From assembly GCA_963691655.1 (NCBI GenBank), contig OY829326.1:15860878-15924877 (forward strand): 64,000 bases of DNA. Reading direction: 5' to 3'. The position numbers and the translations under genes are program-made. Below, in pieces: positions 1-12,955 of this stretch. The notes beneath the pieces were generated by a model. That model had not been told where the DNA came from. It did no database searches and worked only from the letters and a program-made list of their open reading frames with translations. This DNA comes from Toxonevra muliebris (taxonomy: Eukaryota; Arthropoda; Insecta; Diptera; Pallopteridae). The first letter of the stretch is position 1. Every line of letters starts with the position of its first letter.

Positions 1-59
1 TTTTAATTGGCCAAAAGTAGACTACCAAAAAATTTTCAGGTGCAAAAGTTGATTTTTAG

Positions 60-180
60 AGGCTTTTCAGAGATGGTCTAGCTCACAGACGGTAATCGAT
101 AGAGCTGAAATATTGTGGAAATGATTATAAAATAAACCGAGGTTTCTTTTCAGAGGTTTACAACAACAACTTTTTTCGTG
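60..180. mobile_element. Hairpin MITE fragment, same family as 49889-50062
   Basis: The stretch from AGGCTTTTCAGAG to ACAACTTTTTTCGTGA matches 49960-50090 almost base for base, including GTAATCG-TAGAGCTGAAATA and AAATAAACCGAGGTT. The left arm of the hairpin is missing or diverged here. Confidence 0.65.
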
Positions 181-1689
181 AGGCATTTTAATGTTTATAA
201 ATAATATATATATATAGGTTCTCCCCTCATTTTCGGGTGTTCTCCTCTTCTACCAAGAACTGTGGTTTGTGCAAATGACCCAGAGCAAATCACCAAAACG
301 CGTGATTCCGGGATGCGGTTGCTCCGCTCTGTTGATATCTGTCAACTCACTCATGATACTGAAAAGGCGAGAGTGGTTCAACTGTTTGGGTACTTCAACA
401 TATACGTATACATGAGAAATTAATTTCATGCATATGTACTTATGCATGAAATTCAAAATGTTCGTTAAATGAAAGGAATTTTTCGTTACTTTTTACACTA
501 AACCACGTATGTTGTGAAATCTTTTTGAAACTACTTAGGAGATAAAAAAATATTAACATTTCTGAAATTGCTTCTTCCTTAAATGTCTACTTCAATAGTG
601 TCAATAATAAACTGTCTCACTAGACTCTAACCTTCAGTACAATTTGCAATAATGCAGTTCTATGTGGTACAGTGTGTCCTATTACCGCCTATCTAATGTG
701 TGCATCATGGAAGATAAACGACAATTCTTATTATGTGTTTACTCTAAAGTAGTAGTAGTTGTATATACTTTTGGAAATTTCAAATTGCCACTCATAGCAG
801 AATTAGAGTTTCTCATTTTTGTTTTTATGTTTTTTTGGCCGTGCCAGTGTCCTGCTGCAATTCAACCAACTACGACACTGATGCAAATTAATCTCATTAT
901 GAACTTTTTGGTAGTACAAATGATGAGAACGTAGACAAATATCGTGTGAACTTTTTACAGCATGATTAAGCACAGTGCATAGTAGTTTTCAGTGCTAGTA
1001 AAGTCGAGAGAGCACGAGTTGGCAAGGGGATAAAACCATACTTTGTGCTAAACTATGTCAGAAATGCAAGTTTGAGTGTTCTCTCAGCCTCAGTCACAGT
1101 CACAGTTGAATGACAGTAATGTAGCATGAAAGTATATTTAAAATGGCTTAAAATTTCTGGCATGCATGCGTGTGAGTTTTGTTTTTGAGATACTCGTTGA
1201 AATTAAATTGGTCCCAATTGTAATCATAATTGGAAAAGATTTTAAAGAATGTAATGTAAATAACGTTGCACAGAATTTTTCAGATTGAAAATAAGGAAAT
1301 ATCGAAATTAAAGAGCCATAAAAAAAATGTATTTTTATGATTACCGAAATGTCAACAGTTTAATTTGTAATTTATACATTACTGCATTTTAAGTTTTTAA
1401 CTGCCTTTTATATTTTAAATGTAATCAAATATAAATTTGCATATGTAAGTATAGCCACATCCACACATATGCAATGCAAGTTTATGTTGGTTTTTTAAAA
1501 AGCGTTCAACACCGCTAAATTAATTAATTTGTATTCATTGACACGCTGTGAAATTCAGGATTGCTCATGAATTCTCAATGTGCCTGCGGCTTACATAACA
1601 AGTGCACTCAAAACAAAAAAAAACGACAGCAAAAAATTGTTAAAATTGTGAAATTTATATTTTTTATTATTCTTGCAATTTACATCCAT

Positions 1690-1734
1690 TTCGCTCTCTC
1701 CCTCTCTCTCTCCCTCTCTCTCTCCCTCTTTTTT
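1690..1734. repeat. CT-rich microsatellite at the exon A acceptor
   Basis: Repeats of CTCTCC and CTCTCTCTC form the polypyrimidine tract before exon A. Length variation here could influence splicing. Confidence 0.7.
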
Positions 1735-1742
1735 CTTTACAG

Positions 1743-2273
1743 CTGCCACCATTATGACATTGCGTGGTGCCAGTTACGTTTCCTATCGCATCTACGACTG
1801 GAAGGATCGCGTGCATTCGCCCAACACACGCATCAGCCTCATGTTTCGCACACAATTCGATGATTCGGCACTGTTCTATGCCAGTGGTGAATCACTGAAG
1901 CATCAGTACATTGCTGCCTCAATTAAGAATCAATCAATTTATGTGGAAATGGATTTTGGCGATAACGTTATGTCGGCGATACTCACCGACGAATTGACAC
2001 GCAGCAATTGGCACAATTTAACTATTTACCATGACCAACGCACCGTCGGCATCATACTCGATCATCAAATGAAAATCCTTGAAATACCAGCAACATCAAG
2101 TGCAAATTTACTTTTTGACCCTGAAATTTATTTCGGTGGCGGCCCCGATTTGAATAAGAAAAAAGGATTAATATCACATAATAATTTCGTTGGGAGCATG
2201 AAATATGTTTACTACAATGATATTTCTATATTCTATGAATTGCAACGAGGAAATCCTAAGGTGCATTATCATG
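1743..2273 (+). CDS. axo: axo-like exon A: LamG domain 1 of the window
   Basis: The acceptor AG at 1741-1742 follows a long CT-rich tract, and the donor GTAAGT is at 2274. The exon is symmetric, phase 1 in and phase 1 out, and encodes residues 1-177 of the visible protein. The fold signature is LamG: RISLMFRTQFDDSALFY near residue 35, then SNWHNLTIYHD and a FGGGP turn, ending in GSMKYVYYN. The domain would be extracellular. The start of the open frame at 1673 is intronic, so no start codon should be read here; the protein begins upstream of the window. Confidence 0.9.
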
Positions 2274-3843
2274 GTAAGTTGAGCTTAAAAAAGAAATATA
2301 ACAATCATTTTTTTTCTTTTAATTAAGGGTTATCGTTAAATTCATTGCATTTTCATAAAAAAAAAAGTTTGAATCTAAACCAAAAAGGAAGTTTCTTTGA
2401 CCTTACAACTGAAACCAGTATTTTGCAGCCACTTATAATCTCTTGACGGGGTTTTTTCCTCAACAACCGATTTCTTTTATCCAGCTAGATACATATATTC
2501 TGTAGCAAAAAGTACCTATTCTCACCGTCTAAATAGACACCAACCAATTTTTGCTTTGGAGCCGTCCGCAATAAAAACACGCGTGAAACCACCACCATTA
2601 GTTCTGCTCAGAATATTTCTCCTTATATATCCAGTCACAACACTGCCAACCAGCATCGAAAATACCGAACTCTGCTCCGATAGCTGACGTTAAATCTATA
2701 TTTGCCCTCCATCATTATTGTTATTGTTTTATACTCCACTGGTTTGAGTCGACACAACGCCAATGCTTCATACCATACCAAGTCACTGATATCCTTTTTG
2801 CCTATCGTAACTTCATATCTTACTAGAATTGACATCTTTTACTCATCGATATGTTTCTAAAAGAGTTCATTGCTGCTGCTGAAGAAATTCTATTTATATG
2901 GTCATTTTCGATTCTAGAATAATGCATCTCTTAAAGTTGAAAAAACGTTCAGCGACTCAGTAAGTCAAAAATAATGGAAGCATAAGTTAAAGCTCGAGAA
3001 GCTTCTAAATAGAACCGAATTTTTGCACCTTAAAAATGTTTAAATTACTGCATTTTAAATTGCTTCAAACAAGGTAATTTCTACATTACACATTTTCATG
3101 AGAAGACTCAACAGATTTCAATACTCAATATTCCAGATTGCAACTGGTTTAAGTGTAATTGGAATACTCGTACTTGTTACCACTTTAAATTTTAATTAAT
3201 ATCAGTGAGGCAAAATTTATAATTTCCAAACCTTTTAATTAAGACATATAGGATAAAGTAGAAGAAGAGAAATTTGTACAGCCAGCGAGGTGCATTTGAA
3301 CTTTGGCATTACTAGCTCAGTTCATATACAAAATTTTCAAATTATGTCACACATTTAATTATATAGCAAGGGTGCATAAAAGCATACATACGAACATATA
3401 TACATAATACAACAGCATAAATTCCATTTAAATTTGACACATATGATAATACACATGCATGCACACATACAAACATATAATATAAACGTACGTGTTTGTG
3501 TGTGTGTGTGCGTGTGTTTATATGCGCATACACATAAATTTTATTTATTTCAAAATTGCATGCTTCATACATACAGATATTGACATACTAATAAATCGTA
3601 AGGAATTCAATAAATTTTGAAATATTAACATAAAAGATGCACATACTTACATATACACAAATAAATATATATATATATATATATACCTACATATATATAG
3701 ATTTTAAAGAATAAAACACTCAATTATATATATGTGTATTCGTATGTATTTATATGCATTTGTATATGTAGGTATGTGTTTCTCTTATAATAATTTTTCT
3801 TTTCCAATTCTCATATATATACATACATGCATTCATTTTGTAG
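2274..3843. other. Intron A-B
   Basis: No exon. It holds a GC-richer patch at 2400-2850 with a minus-strand open frame of unknown origin, AT and CA/TG simple repeats at 3480-3520, and a TA run at 3664-3685. Confidence 0.6.
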
Positions 3844-4040
3844 GTGTTCTCGAAGCGGAATTTTATGAGAATGAAGTGAATGTCATTCCTATAACATATC
3901 CTTTTGCGACATCTCACATTTGGTGGCCCATAAATCACGCTGAAGAATTTAATATTAAATTCGATTTCCGCAGTAGCCGCACATCGGCTGTACTAGCATA
4001 TAGTGATGTGACAACATCAGCCGGAAATGGTTTCTGGGAG
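3844..4040 (+). CDS. axo: axo-like exon B: first half of LamG 2
   Basis: The acceptor TAG ends at 3843 and the donor GTAAGT starts at 4041. Phase is 1 in, 0 out. It encodes residues 178-243, including FATSHIWWPINHAEEFNIKF and SRTSAVLAYSD, the N-terminal strands of a LamG sandwich. The domain continues in the exon at 8166, and the reading frame passes directly from GNGFWE to IRLTSDK, a join typical of LamG domains. The flanking open reading frame in the 3' intron is not coding. Confidence 0.88.
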
Positions 4041-4187
4041 GTAAGTGAAATGGGAGGTTTATGAAGCTTGAAGCGATGGTATCGTCATCTTGAATTGTTG
4101 AATTGTGAAGCATTCTCATACCGACAAACATACACACACATACACACGCATTCACATATGAGGTGAATGAAAGGCTCGGATGCTCGT

Positions 4188-4660
4188 TAGAGTGGTTCTT
4201 AGGCATATGGGGGAAATTTTGTATATATCTATGCCCGCCCCCTCCCCCCCTTTATGTGAAAAATGTAAACTGTAAAAGTTTTAGGCAAAAATATTTAAAT
4301 TTAAACGTGCCTCCTCGGACTCAAAGTTTATATGTGAAAAACACTCCCGTATTATCAAATAGTCCAGTCGGTAGAATAAAAAATACACCAAAAGTTCATA
4401 ATAATTCTAATCTGAAATTTTTTTTTCAGTAATTGTTAGTGGGGGTTTAATAGATGGAAAAACCAATATATATAAAATAATAAAAATGTAAATAAATAAG
4501 CAACATATTACATACATATATATCACATTTTTTGAAGCCGAGGAGGCACGTTTAAATATTTTTGTCTGAAACTTTTACAGCTTACATTATTAGCATAAAA
4601 GAACAAAATTAGTGGCCGTATAGAAAAATATTCCAAACTTAAAAATTAAGGACCACTCTA
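4188..4660. mobile_element. hAT-type MITE with 8-bp target duplication
   Basis: The ends TAGAGTGGTTCTTA and its inverted partner TTAAGGACCACTCTA bound a 473-bp element. ATGCTCGT is duplicated exactly at 4180-4187 and 4661-4668. Inverted homology continues inward, with strong arms around 4262-4318 and 4539-4590 (GTGCCTCCTCGG and its complement). The 8-bp duplication and TAGAG ends fit the hAT superfamily. There is no coding capacity, so it is non-autonomous. Confidence 0.85.
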
Positions 4661-6584
4661 ATGCTCGTGTTACTCTGCCGATTATGCGCATATGTATGTG
4701 TGTGTGGGTTTGTGTAGATGTCAACTGCAATTCGCATACTTGCATCAAGCTCAAACCAGCAAGAGAAATTGCAAGAGATATTGTCATGACATTTGAATTA
4801 TTCTTTCATATACGTAGGTATAAAATTGATGCAATTTTTATTTGATAAAAATATTACAATAAATTAAAAATGTCAGCAAAAAATTGTATAAACTTTAAAA
4901 TATAAGAGAAATAATAAAACCGCATTTATTTTTTGTGATTTAACCTTCGCACTTAGCAATTTTTAATATACCCACAGACATTCCCAAAATACCAAAATAA
5001 AAACAATTATAACAATTTTTCTTTCTTTATTTTTTAAGTTTTCTGTAAACTGTAGAAAAATAATGCTAACGATAATTTTAAATTCACAGCAAAGATAATT
5101 TTAAATAAATTTATAAATTTTCAAAAATATTTCTATTAGCCAAACAATTATTAAAATTTTACTATTCCATACTCCATAAATCAATATAAATTTGTATACC
5201 AACATTCAAATGAACACATCACCTCAAATATAAACATTTTCTATTTACACATACGCATACATATCTTTTTGTCTGTATAACTGTTTGATATTGCATTTTG
5301 TTGTATTTGTTTAACAAGCCACTGCTGCCACTCAGGTTCGTGCTCTATGTATCCTGCTCCTTGACTTGGTTATACAAATAATGTCACTACATTTGACATG
5401 AATATTTTTATAAAAACACCAGAAAATCTATCCACACACATACCTACATAAACGCTGACTTTATAGATATTTTATATTTCTATTACTACTGCTACTAGTA
5501 GTGGTATTAATATTATTATATTGCTGATGGTTTTTGTTACTTCTATTACTGTCAATATTTGTTAGACGACTGTTGATGCTTTTGTAAGCAATTTTTTTGC
5601 TATTTTAATTTATTATGCAAATTTATGCTTAAAATTTGTTTAGCCAAATTTAATTTCATTTAAAATCAATAACAAAATCAGAACAGTTTTATTTGTTTGT
5701 CGAGTTTACACAAAAATTAGCATATTTAATGTTGTCAAATTGTTAGAACAGGAAAAAAGAAATTGAGTTTACATAAGATTCAATATTAAAGATATAATTT
5801 ACTCAGTATTTTTAATATAAATTTATTGAAGCCTAAAATTTATTCATGTTGTTGGTAACTGTCTGTAAATGTAAGAGGCTGCCTAGAGCAAGAGCTATCA
5901 CTTCCGAAACAAATTTCAGCATTCGTAAAATTTAAAAGAACAAAATTTCATTCTGAATATTTTATTCGAAAATCTATTTAGCTAAGTAAATTTTTTAAAC
6001 AACTTCTATCAGTGTCACAAAAAGTGCTAAAAAAAAAAAAAAAAAAAATCCAGTACTACTGAAAAAATACACTGTGCAGCAATTTTATTCAACGTTTACG
6101 TACAACTAACCACCTAAATAAAGTTATAATTATGGTCGGGTATTGTATTGTATCGCCGTGGCGTGGAGATTATTGTGCTTGTTTGCTACCCAGGGTGTTC
6201 GGGTTTAATATTCGCTGAGATATCAAAAATAGAAAAAAATGTTCTTCAACACACCACGCCTTAAAGTTAACAATATCTAGGCACACCACACATATAGGGG
6301 TTTATTACTGTTTATCGGTATTTTGTTTGGTCAATTAAATGTGCACAATTACTGCATTCCACAGTGTTATTCTTTTCAAAAATCAAGCAATACAAACAAT
6401 TTTATAAATGTAAAAAACCTAATGTCTGTCTCTGTTATTCGGATTTATACAAATCAATCATAATAATATCTCCTTGTACATTTTATGATACAATTAAAAT
6501 ATTTATGCTTCACAGAAAAATAACAAAATAAAAGTGTGCTACATTTTGACTAAAAGTGCAATTAAACCATACACAAATCCCATC

Positions 6585-6611
<27 letters not shown>
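6585..6611 (+). repeat. TA microsatellite
   Basis: About thirteen uninterrupted TA units in the intron B-C. Confidence 0.85.
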
Positions 6612-6615
<4 letters not shown>

Positions 6616-6843
6616 TTATGTGTGTGTGTATCTTTTTTAACTTTTTAACTATCATAATTGCCAAACACATATCATATTTTCATTTCTGACTATAGTTTAT
6701 CCAAAAATATTACAAAATTTATATTACAGCATTTAAGCAATATTCCCAGCAGCAGTAAATGTTGCAAACTAAAAGGGAAATAGCCCATATTATTGACTTA
6801 CTTTTGAAATTACAATATAAGGTTGTTAGATCGTCTTCAACAA

Positions 6844-7222
6844 TAGCTGCGTTTTATTCGCCACTTGCTTCTAGTTATGTATAACTAGCAGCGATAATTG
6901 TATGGGAGAACAAAAACTAAGCCGCAGAGATTACACATGTAATTATAGCTGTTATGTATACTTAACAAGTAGTTTCACTGTATTGTGAACTGCCAATAGT
7001 GAAAGAAAAAGCATGACAGTTTGGCAAAAAAAATAATTTGAAATATTCTTATAAAAAGTAAAAACTAAAAACAATATCCACGATTGACCGCTATGTCTGG
7101 GATGTTTCACCTCTAGCTGCTGAGCAGTTGCATTGTGAACAACAATATATCGAAGAAGAGACTTAACAACTTGGTCGTTTTATACGCACATGTTAAACTA
7201 CCTGGCGAATGAAACGCAGCTA
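6844..7222. mobile_element. MITE with GCTGCGTTTTATTCGCCA ends, copy 1
   Basis: TA-GCTGCGTTTTATTCGCCA at the left is mirrored by TGGCGAATGAAACGCAGC-TA at 7203-7222. TA at both borders suggests a Tc1/mariner-type target duplication. A second copy lies at 62053-62495. Internal matches include GAGACTTAACAACTTGGTCG and CACCTCTAGCTGCTGAGCAG. No open frame fits a transposase. Confidence 0.75.
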
Positions 7223-8165
7223 ATGTTTTAAAAAGCCTATTCATAACTTTCATTAATTTTGAAAACCATGGATTTACACTCAAATCAATCTTACAAAGAA
7301 TGGTGCTATGATGATGTCTAGCAAAAGTAGTTACGATAAGACTAAACCAATATGGGTTTCAACAATTTTTGTTAATTCGAGCAGGTTATATTTAATCGGG
7401 AATAATTCATTGCCTTTAACTTCTTCAAGAAAGCGAGTACTTATCCTACTCTCTTCCTTAAATCTTATTGCTTTGGGTTCTTTTAATGATATATTACCTT
7501 AAATTTGCAATGTTTTTATGCTTTCATTTTTCATTCATGTTGAAAAATGTGAAATTATTCGATAGCATTGAAATGAAGAGAACTTTGTTAGTGCAAATGC
7601 AAGCATACTTCATAAAATATTGATCTAAAATAGAGAAACTGATGTATTCAAGTTATATCCATACAGAAAAATTTTGAATAAATGTGATTTTTAATATAAA
7701 GCAAAAAACTATAAAAAAAATATATATATATGTATTTATGATATTTCTTATATTGTAATAATTTACTATAAATTTAAAGTTATATCATCATTTAAATATT
7801 TTTCAAATATCTACAATATATTAACATAAATTGTTTTTATAAATTTACATATACGACAACACATAAATGACCAACACAATCACACCTCAACTACCAATAC
7901 GTTTCTAATGCGTTTCTATGCGTGCCTACATTGAACATCCGCCATCCGCCGCAACATGAAAATCTACCATAAAATTGTGATATCGTCGCCACCGGATATG
8001 CCAAACTAAATGCGTCCCTAAAAACGGAAATTGGAAAAATGCAAAATGGCAACCAACACAAACGAAATGACGGGCCAACATACCAACAAACCATTTGAAA
8101 TTGCCAAAATTCAACGCCTAAAACACGCAATGCATACATTTAAATACACACGCATACACATACAG

Positions 8166-9031
8166 ATACGCCTCACTTCCGATAAGTTAAGCTTTGATTT
8201 AGTACCCGACATCCACAGCAATCTCACTCATTCGACAGTCATTAAAATTAATCGCGCCACCTCCTGGCACTCCGTCGAACTCGACTACAAGGTAAGCCAA
8301 ATTAAATTCACCGTCGACTACCATCTAACAATGAGCCAAATGTTTGGGCTCACCTTCAATATTGGTGACAAATTAATCATCGGCAGTAGCCTGAAGTCAG
8401 CAGCATCTGGTCTCGTCGGTTGCATACGAGATATTGAAATTAATGGTCATCTGATTGAGCCGCGTCATGTTGTCAAGACAGAACGTGTCGTTGGAGAAGT
8501 TGCACTCGATAATTGCATGTACATTGACCCGTGCAAACGACCGAACACATGCGAACATGGCGGCAAATGTTTCGTTAAAGATGATCGTGTCACTTGCGAT
8601 TGCAAGCACACCGGCTACATTGGCAAAAATTGCCACTTCACCAAATATCGTAAGACATGCGAAGAGTTGGCGCTGCTGGGCTACACCAAATCGGATGTCT
8701 ATCTCATTGATATTGATGGTAATGGCGTCTTTCCACCGGCACATGTCAAATGTGACTTTCAGAGTTTAGAGAATGCAACAAAAACAATTGTCGAACATAA
8801 CTTACCCAGTCAGGTGGATGTGCGTTCGACACGAGATAGTGATTTCAGTTTTAATATACGGTATCGTGAATTTTCGCCGGATATGCTGCAAGAGCTGATA
8901 TCACATTCACTCTACTGTACACAGTACATAAAGTACGATTGCTACAGAGCACAATTGGAATTGCATTCAGCGACTTGGTTTACATCGTCAGCGAAGAATT
9001 GGACGGTGGATTTTCTGGGTAATGTTAAGAG
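8166..9031 (+). CDS. axo: axo-like exon C: LamG 2 end, EGF 1, start of fibrinogen-C-like region
   Basis: The acceptor AG is at 8164-8165 and the donor GTGAGT is at 9032; phase is 0 in, 2 out. It covers residues 244-532. The LamG completes with a GCIRDIEING turn. An EGF-like module of six cysteines follows at about residues 366-399 (DPCKRPNTCEHGGKC, then CDC and a final NC). A fibrinogen-C-like segment then begins with CEELALLGYTKSDVYLIDID and HVKCDFQS. This EGF-FibC order is the Caspr/neurexin IV layout. It is the longest exon and the best single anchor for identity. A GGGTAATG inside the last 15 bases is a weaker alternative donor. Confidence 0.93.
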
Positions 9032-10589
9032 GTGAGTTTCTGTTTCCAATTGTGTTTTGCATTTAATTTGGTATGAGTAATACAGAGAACAAAGCTATTA
9101 AGAATAAATCTAGTGAATAAAATCCGCTTTTACGAAAGAGTAGAAAGATTTAGGAATACTTTAAGTACTTCAGCAGTCTTCAACTGAGTAATTTCATAAT
9201 TTCTTCATAAATTTTAATATTTAATACACAAACTGACATCTTTTTTGCATATTCATACATAATCGTATTCATATAGAAGTCATATTAAAACACATATAAT
9301 TTTGATTCGTATACGATTTAACTGGACATACTACGTTTACACAAATATAATTCAACTTGACGGCAAAACAATAATGTTAACAATATTGCAAATATTAAAT
9401 GATTTGTGTATTACAGTCAAAACCAAAACAACAACAAAGTCATAACAACAAGATGACTCTTGACAACTTAAGCACATGCAAAGCATTTACAATACAACAA
9501 CATTATAAAATATTATGAAATTACTCACTTGATTGAGAATAAATATTTATGTATGTATGTGTTTGTAATATTATGACAGATTTATTTGTTTGCAATAGCA
9601 ACAATAACAGTCAGAGCAACAGCAGTTGCACTTTGTTGACATTTCTTTAAGAAAATTAAGGCACAAATTGCTTCTTACAACACATTTATTTATAAATGCT
9701 TTTCCTCACATTATTCACTAAGGAATTTTCTTTATACCTAAACTTTAATATAAATCTTTTTTAATAAAAAACTCAAATTGTTGGATATTAAAAGAAATCC
9801 CTTTATTCTTGAATTATAACATTTCACTCCTAAGTTGCTCATTCATATGCTGTGTAAATTTGCATTCAAAAAGGGCAAATGTGTTTTAAAAAATATTAAA
9901 TACGTTTGCGTGCTTTTATAAATAAATTTTCTTAGAGATATGTGCAATAAAACCAACAATAAAGCTCAAAATATGAAAATTTTTTAGTAGTTTTTGTTCC
10001 AGTTCGTTGATGCGGAAAAACACATATTAAAAACCAACAAATAATCAATAAAATAAGGAAATCTTATGTTTCTGAAGTTTCTATTTAAAATTAAAATACT
10101 GTGAAAAGAATCGGGTCAGAGAAAACCAGCAGTTATTAAAACACCTAAGTTGACGAGTTTAGATTACTAAGTATAAATTACTGAATAGCAGGCTCCGAAA
10201 GATCTGTAGTGAGTTTAGCGTGGTGGTATAATATATGCCTAGAAATAGGTTCTAGTAAGTCGAAGAGAGTACTGTAAAATAGCCGTAAAAATACTGTAAA
10301 ATAGAATATATTCGTTGAGTCCTTTGATGAGCTGCTTAAATGTAAGAGTAAACGAAATAATAGAACCAACTTCTTACACATTAACTCCCATTTCTAGCAA
10401 CACCCAAACGTGATGAGTGTTCCGATTGAAGTGTAGGTTTCAAATTCAACGTGTTTTTATTATAATAATAATTTTTTTTTAAACCAGATACAAAAAAATG
10501 TTGCCATATGAGAACTTGAGATCACCATATCTGAACTCTAGAGCAGTTCCCAAAATCAATCAAGCTCGTACGTTTTATGTGGATATGTC

Positions 10590-10660
10590 ACCTCAATAGC
10601 CTAGGCTAGAGTATCCTCTGAAGGGTGTCGGGTTCGATTCCCGACAAGATGCATGGGTTT
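10590..10660 (+). mobile_element. tRNA-derived SINE fragment
   Basis: TAGCCTAGGCT at 10597 resembles a polymerase III A box, and GGTTCGATTCC at 10631-10641 is an exact B box. The arms do not fold into a complete tRNA, so it is read as a SINE head rather than a gene. Confidence 0.5.
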
Positions 10661-11710
10661 CTTTAAAAATCAGTAACTTATTATTTTCAATTAAAACTAT
10701 CAGCAATATCAGCTTCCTCCACTAACCGTAATCCAAATATCAGTCTTTGCACAAACTGAATAATAAAGGGGCGAAGAATCACTTGGGGTAGCCTAGCAGG
10801 CTACTCAAATTATACTCAACTATTTAACAAAAGCTGGATCCCAGAGAAGTTAAAGAAGAAAAACAAATTGTGAATTTGTGCAAGTTTAAACATAGAAACT
10901 ATGAAAACCGGTATACTCAAATTTGCTTATTGTAAATAGAAGCTAATATGAACGCTTGAAACTTACAACTGATGCTTATTTTCAATACGCATACAATAGT
11001 GTATACGACTTTACTAATTTAGAGAGTGGTAAAATTTCACAAAAAAATAAATAAAATAATAATATGTGCATACATAAATATGATGTATTATCGAAATATG
11101 CATGCATAATGTTCTGGAACATATAAAAACATACATACAGACATGTATGTATGTACTTATAAATGAGCACAGGCTGTCTTTAAGGACATTCTTCATTTTT
11201 CTAATTTCCACATACACTAAATCAAATCCCATTTCAATACATTCATTTTAGTTGGTTTTCCTATGCACACACACACACACACTCATGCATATGCACACTC
11301 ATACATATATACACTCAATACAAATACAGACAAACATGCTCGACCATCTTCAATCTTATGCTGTTTCTTTATTTTTCTTTTTTTCCAAATGCAACGCATG
11401 AATCGTTTTGATATTGTGAAAACAATATTAAATTCTACTCCAATCGAGTGGTTGAAAGACTTAAATACCTTCAGGAGAGGTGGGAAAGTGGGGAAGAGAT
11501 AAGTTAGTGAATACAGATTTGAATGCGTGGGAAGAAAGATAGGCGTCGGTTAGGTCAAACTGGGAGTTGAAGAAGAAGTACCTACATACGTTCGTACGTA
11601 CTGAAGCATTACCCCATAGTAGTCAGTCAGTCTTCACTCATTCAGAATTTGACAGCTGCCGGGCATTTTGAAATGTGCTATACACGCACACACACACAAG
11701 CGCAAACACT

Positions 11711-11730
11711 TATATATATATATATATATA
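11711..11730 (+). repeat. TA microsatellite
   Basis: Ten uninterrupted TA units between CA-rich flanks. Confidence 0.85.
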
Positions 11731-12213
11731 CACTTATGCATACATACATTTATGCATGTGAACTAACACTAACATAATATCGTACATACACAAGAGAAAA
11801 AGAAAAGAAATGCTTGAAATTTAGAAAAACAAAAAATGTTGTAGTGGAGAGAAAAAATACTTTAACGTGCATTTAAGTGCACTCAATTGAAAACGTTAGT
11901 ACATAGTAGGAGAAATTCAATAGTAACAAGTAGGCGGAGAAAATTTTGCTTAAATAGAATGTGAAAAAAAAAATAAAGAATGAACAAACTAGAAAAAAGC
12001 AACTCTAGCTTGTTTCGTAGATAAATGAATAGCTATTATACAACAAGCAAAAATGTATTCACAATTTTCTGGTTTTGTATTTTTTTAACTTGAGTATATA
12101 CATAAACCATACAAAAAAATACAAAAATCTTGTTTTTGGTATTTTAACTGTATTTTGGAAACTTTCACAACTGTTTTCTATTCCCATTTTTTTCTTACTG
12201 TGTATCTACATAG

Positions 12214-12428
12214 AGGCGCTTGTCCTTGTTCAGTCAACAAAACATGTGTGGACCCAAATCAATCATGCAACTGTGATATGAAAGAAAATAAATGGTATTC
12301 AGATGAAGGCTACTATACTGAGCCGCATAGTTTAGGTATAACAAATATGTTTTTCCTGCAACAAAAGGATTTAGATGAAGAAGCACAGGGACGTATAACG
12401 CTGGGGCCATTAGAGTGCGTTGAAACAA
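12214..12428 (+). CDS. axo: axo-like exon D: C-terminal part of fibrinogen-C-like region
   Basis: The acceptor TAG ends at 12213 and the donor GTAAGT starts at 12429; phase is 2 in, 1 out. It encodes residues 533-604, cysteine-rich at first (GACPCSVNKTCVDPNQSCNC), followed by KWYSDEGYYTEPHSLGI, a 'QKDLDEEAQGRITLGPLEC' stretch. That last motif corresponds to the end of the FibC region in Caspr proteins, where a similar GPL-x-C closes the domain before the next LamG. It is separated from the next exon by an intron of only 127 bp. Confidence 0.9.
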
Positions 12429-12555
12429 GTAAGTTAGTTAGCGAATATTAATAAAATACAACATAAACGATTATTACATGATCTGTATAAAAAACTAAAT
12501 GAAATTCTAAAATTGAATTAATTTAAAAAGAAAATGTTTATTTTTTCTCTCACAG

Positions 12556-12955
12556 ACACACAAAAATACGTTGTAACCTTTACAACATCGCAATCGTATA
12601 TTGAAGTGCCTGGTTGGCGTAAAGGTGACATTGCATTCTCATTTCGTACTACTGGCGAGAAGGCGATATTACTTTTCCAGCCACCCATACGCCCATATTA
12701 CCCATCATTTATGGTTGCACTCACCGGTGACTATCAGCTGACATTCAATTTTACATTAAGTACTGGCACTACACGTGAATTGGTAATTAATTCACATCGC
12801 AAGTTAAACGGCGGTGAATGGCATAAAATCTGGATCGATTATAATGAGTATCATGTTCGCTTTATGATTAATACTGATTACCAAATGGTTGATCTGCTGC
12901 CGGAGGAGGAGTTTGGCCCATTCGAGGGTAGCATGTATATTGGTGGTGCAACGGC
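12556..12955 (+). CDS. axo: axo-like exon E: LamG 3, first part
   Basis: The acceptor CACAG ends at 12555 and the donor GTAAGT starts at 12956; phase is 1 in, 2 out. It covers residues 604-737. LamG hallmarks are the opening VTFTTSQSYIEVPGW, the strand DIAFSFRTTGEKAILLFQ, then NGGEWHKIWIDYNEYHVRF and a closing SMYIGGA turn. The last codon is completed by the first base of the exon at 17766. The domain is extracellular and follows the FibC region directly. Confidence 0.92.

Larger units (their letters stand above)
1..1742. other. Upstream intron of the axo-like gene
   Basis: No coding exon is visible. Positions 60-180 match the right half of a hairpin repeat found again near 50 kb. The rest is AT-rich intronic sequence ending in the CT tract that serves exon A. 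Confidence 0.6.
4041..8165. other. Intron B-C
   Basis: It contains the hAT MITE at 4188-4660, a poly-A run near 6031-6050, a TA microsatellite at 6585-6611 and a TIR element at 6844-7222. The rest is AT-rich, with no exon that I can support. Confidence 0.6.
9032..12213. other. Intron C-D
   Basis: No exon seen. It carries a tRNA-like SINE piece near 10590-10660, CA repeats at 11264-11282, a TA run at 11711-11730 and AT-rich sequence. The minus-strand open frames here are not supported by any family resemblance. Confidence 0.55.

Noticed and set aside
10590..10660. Functional tRNA gene
   Set aside because: The B box is exact, but acceptor and anticodon stems do not pair; it reads as a SINE head. 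The same applies to 18730-18805, 18915-19000 and 32715-32785.
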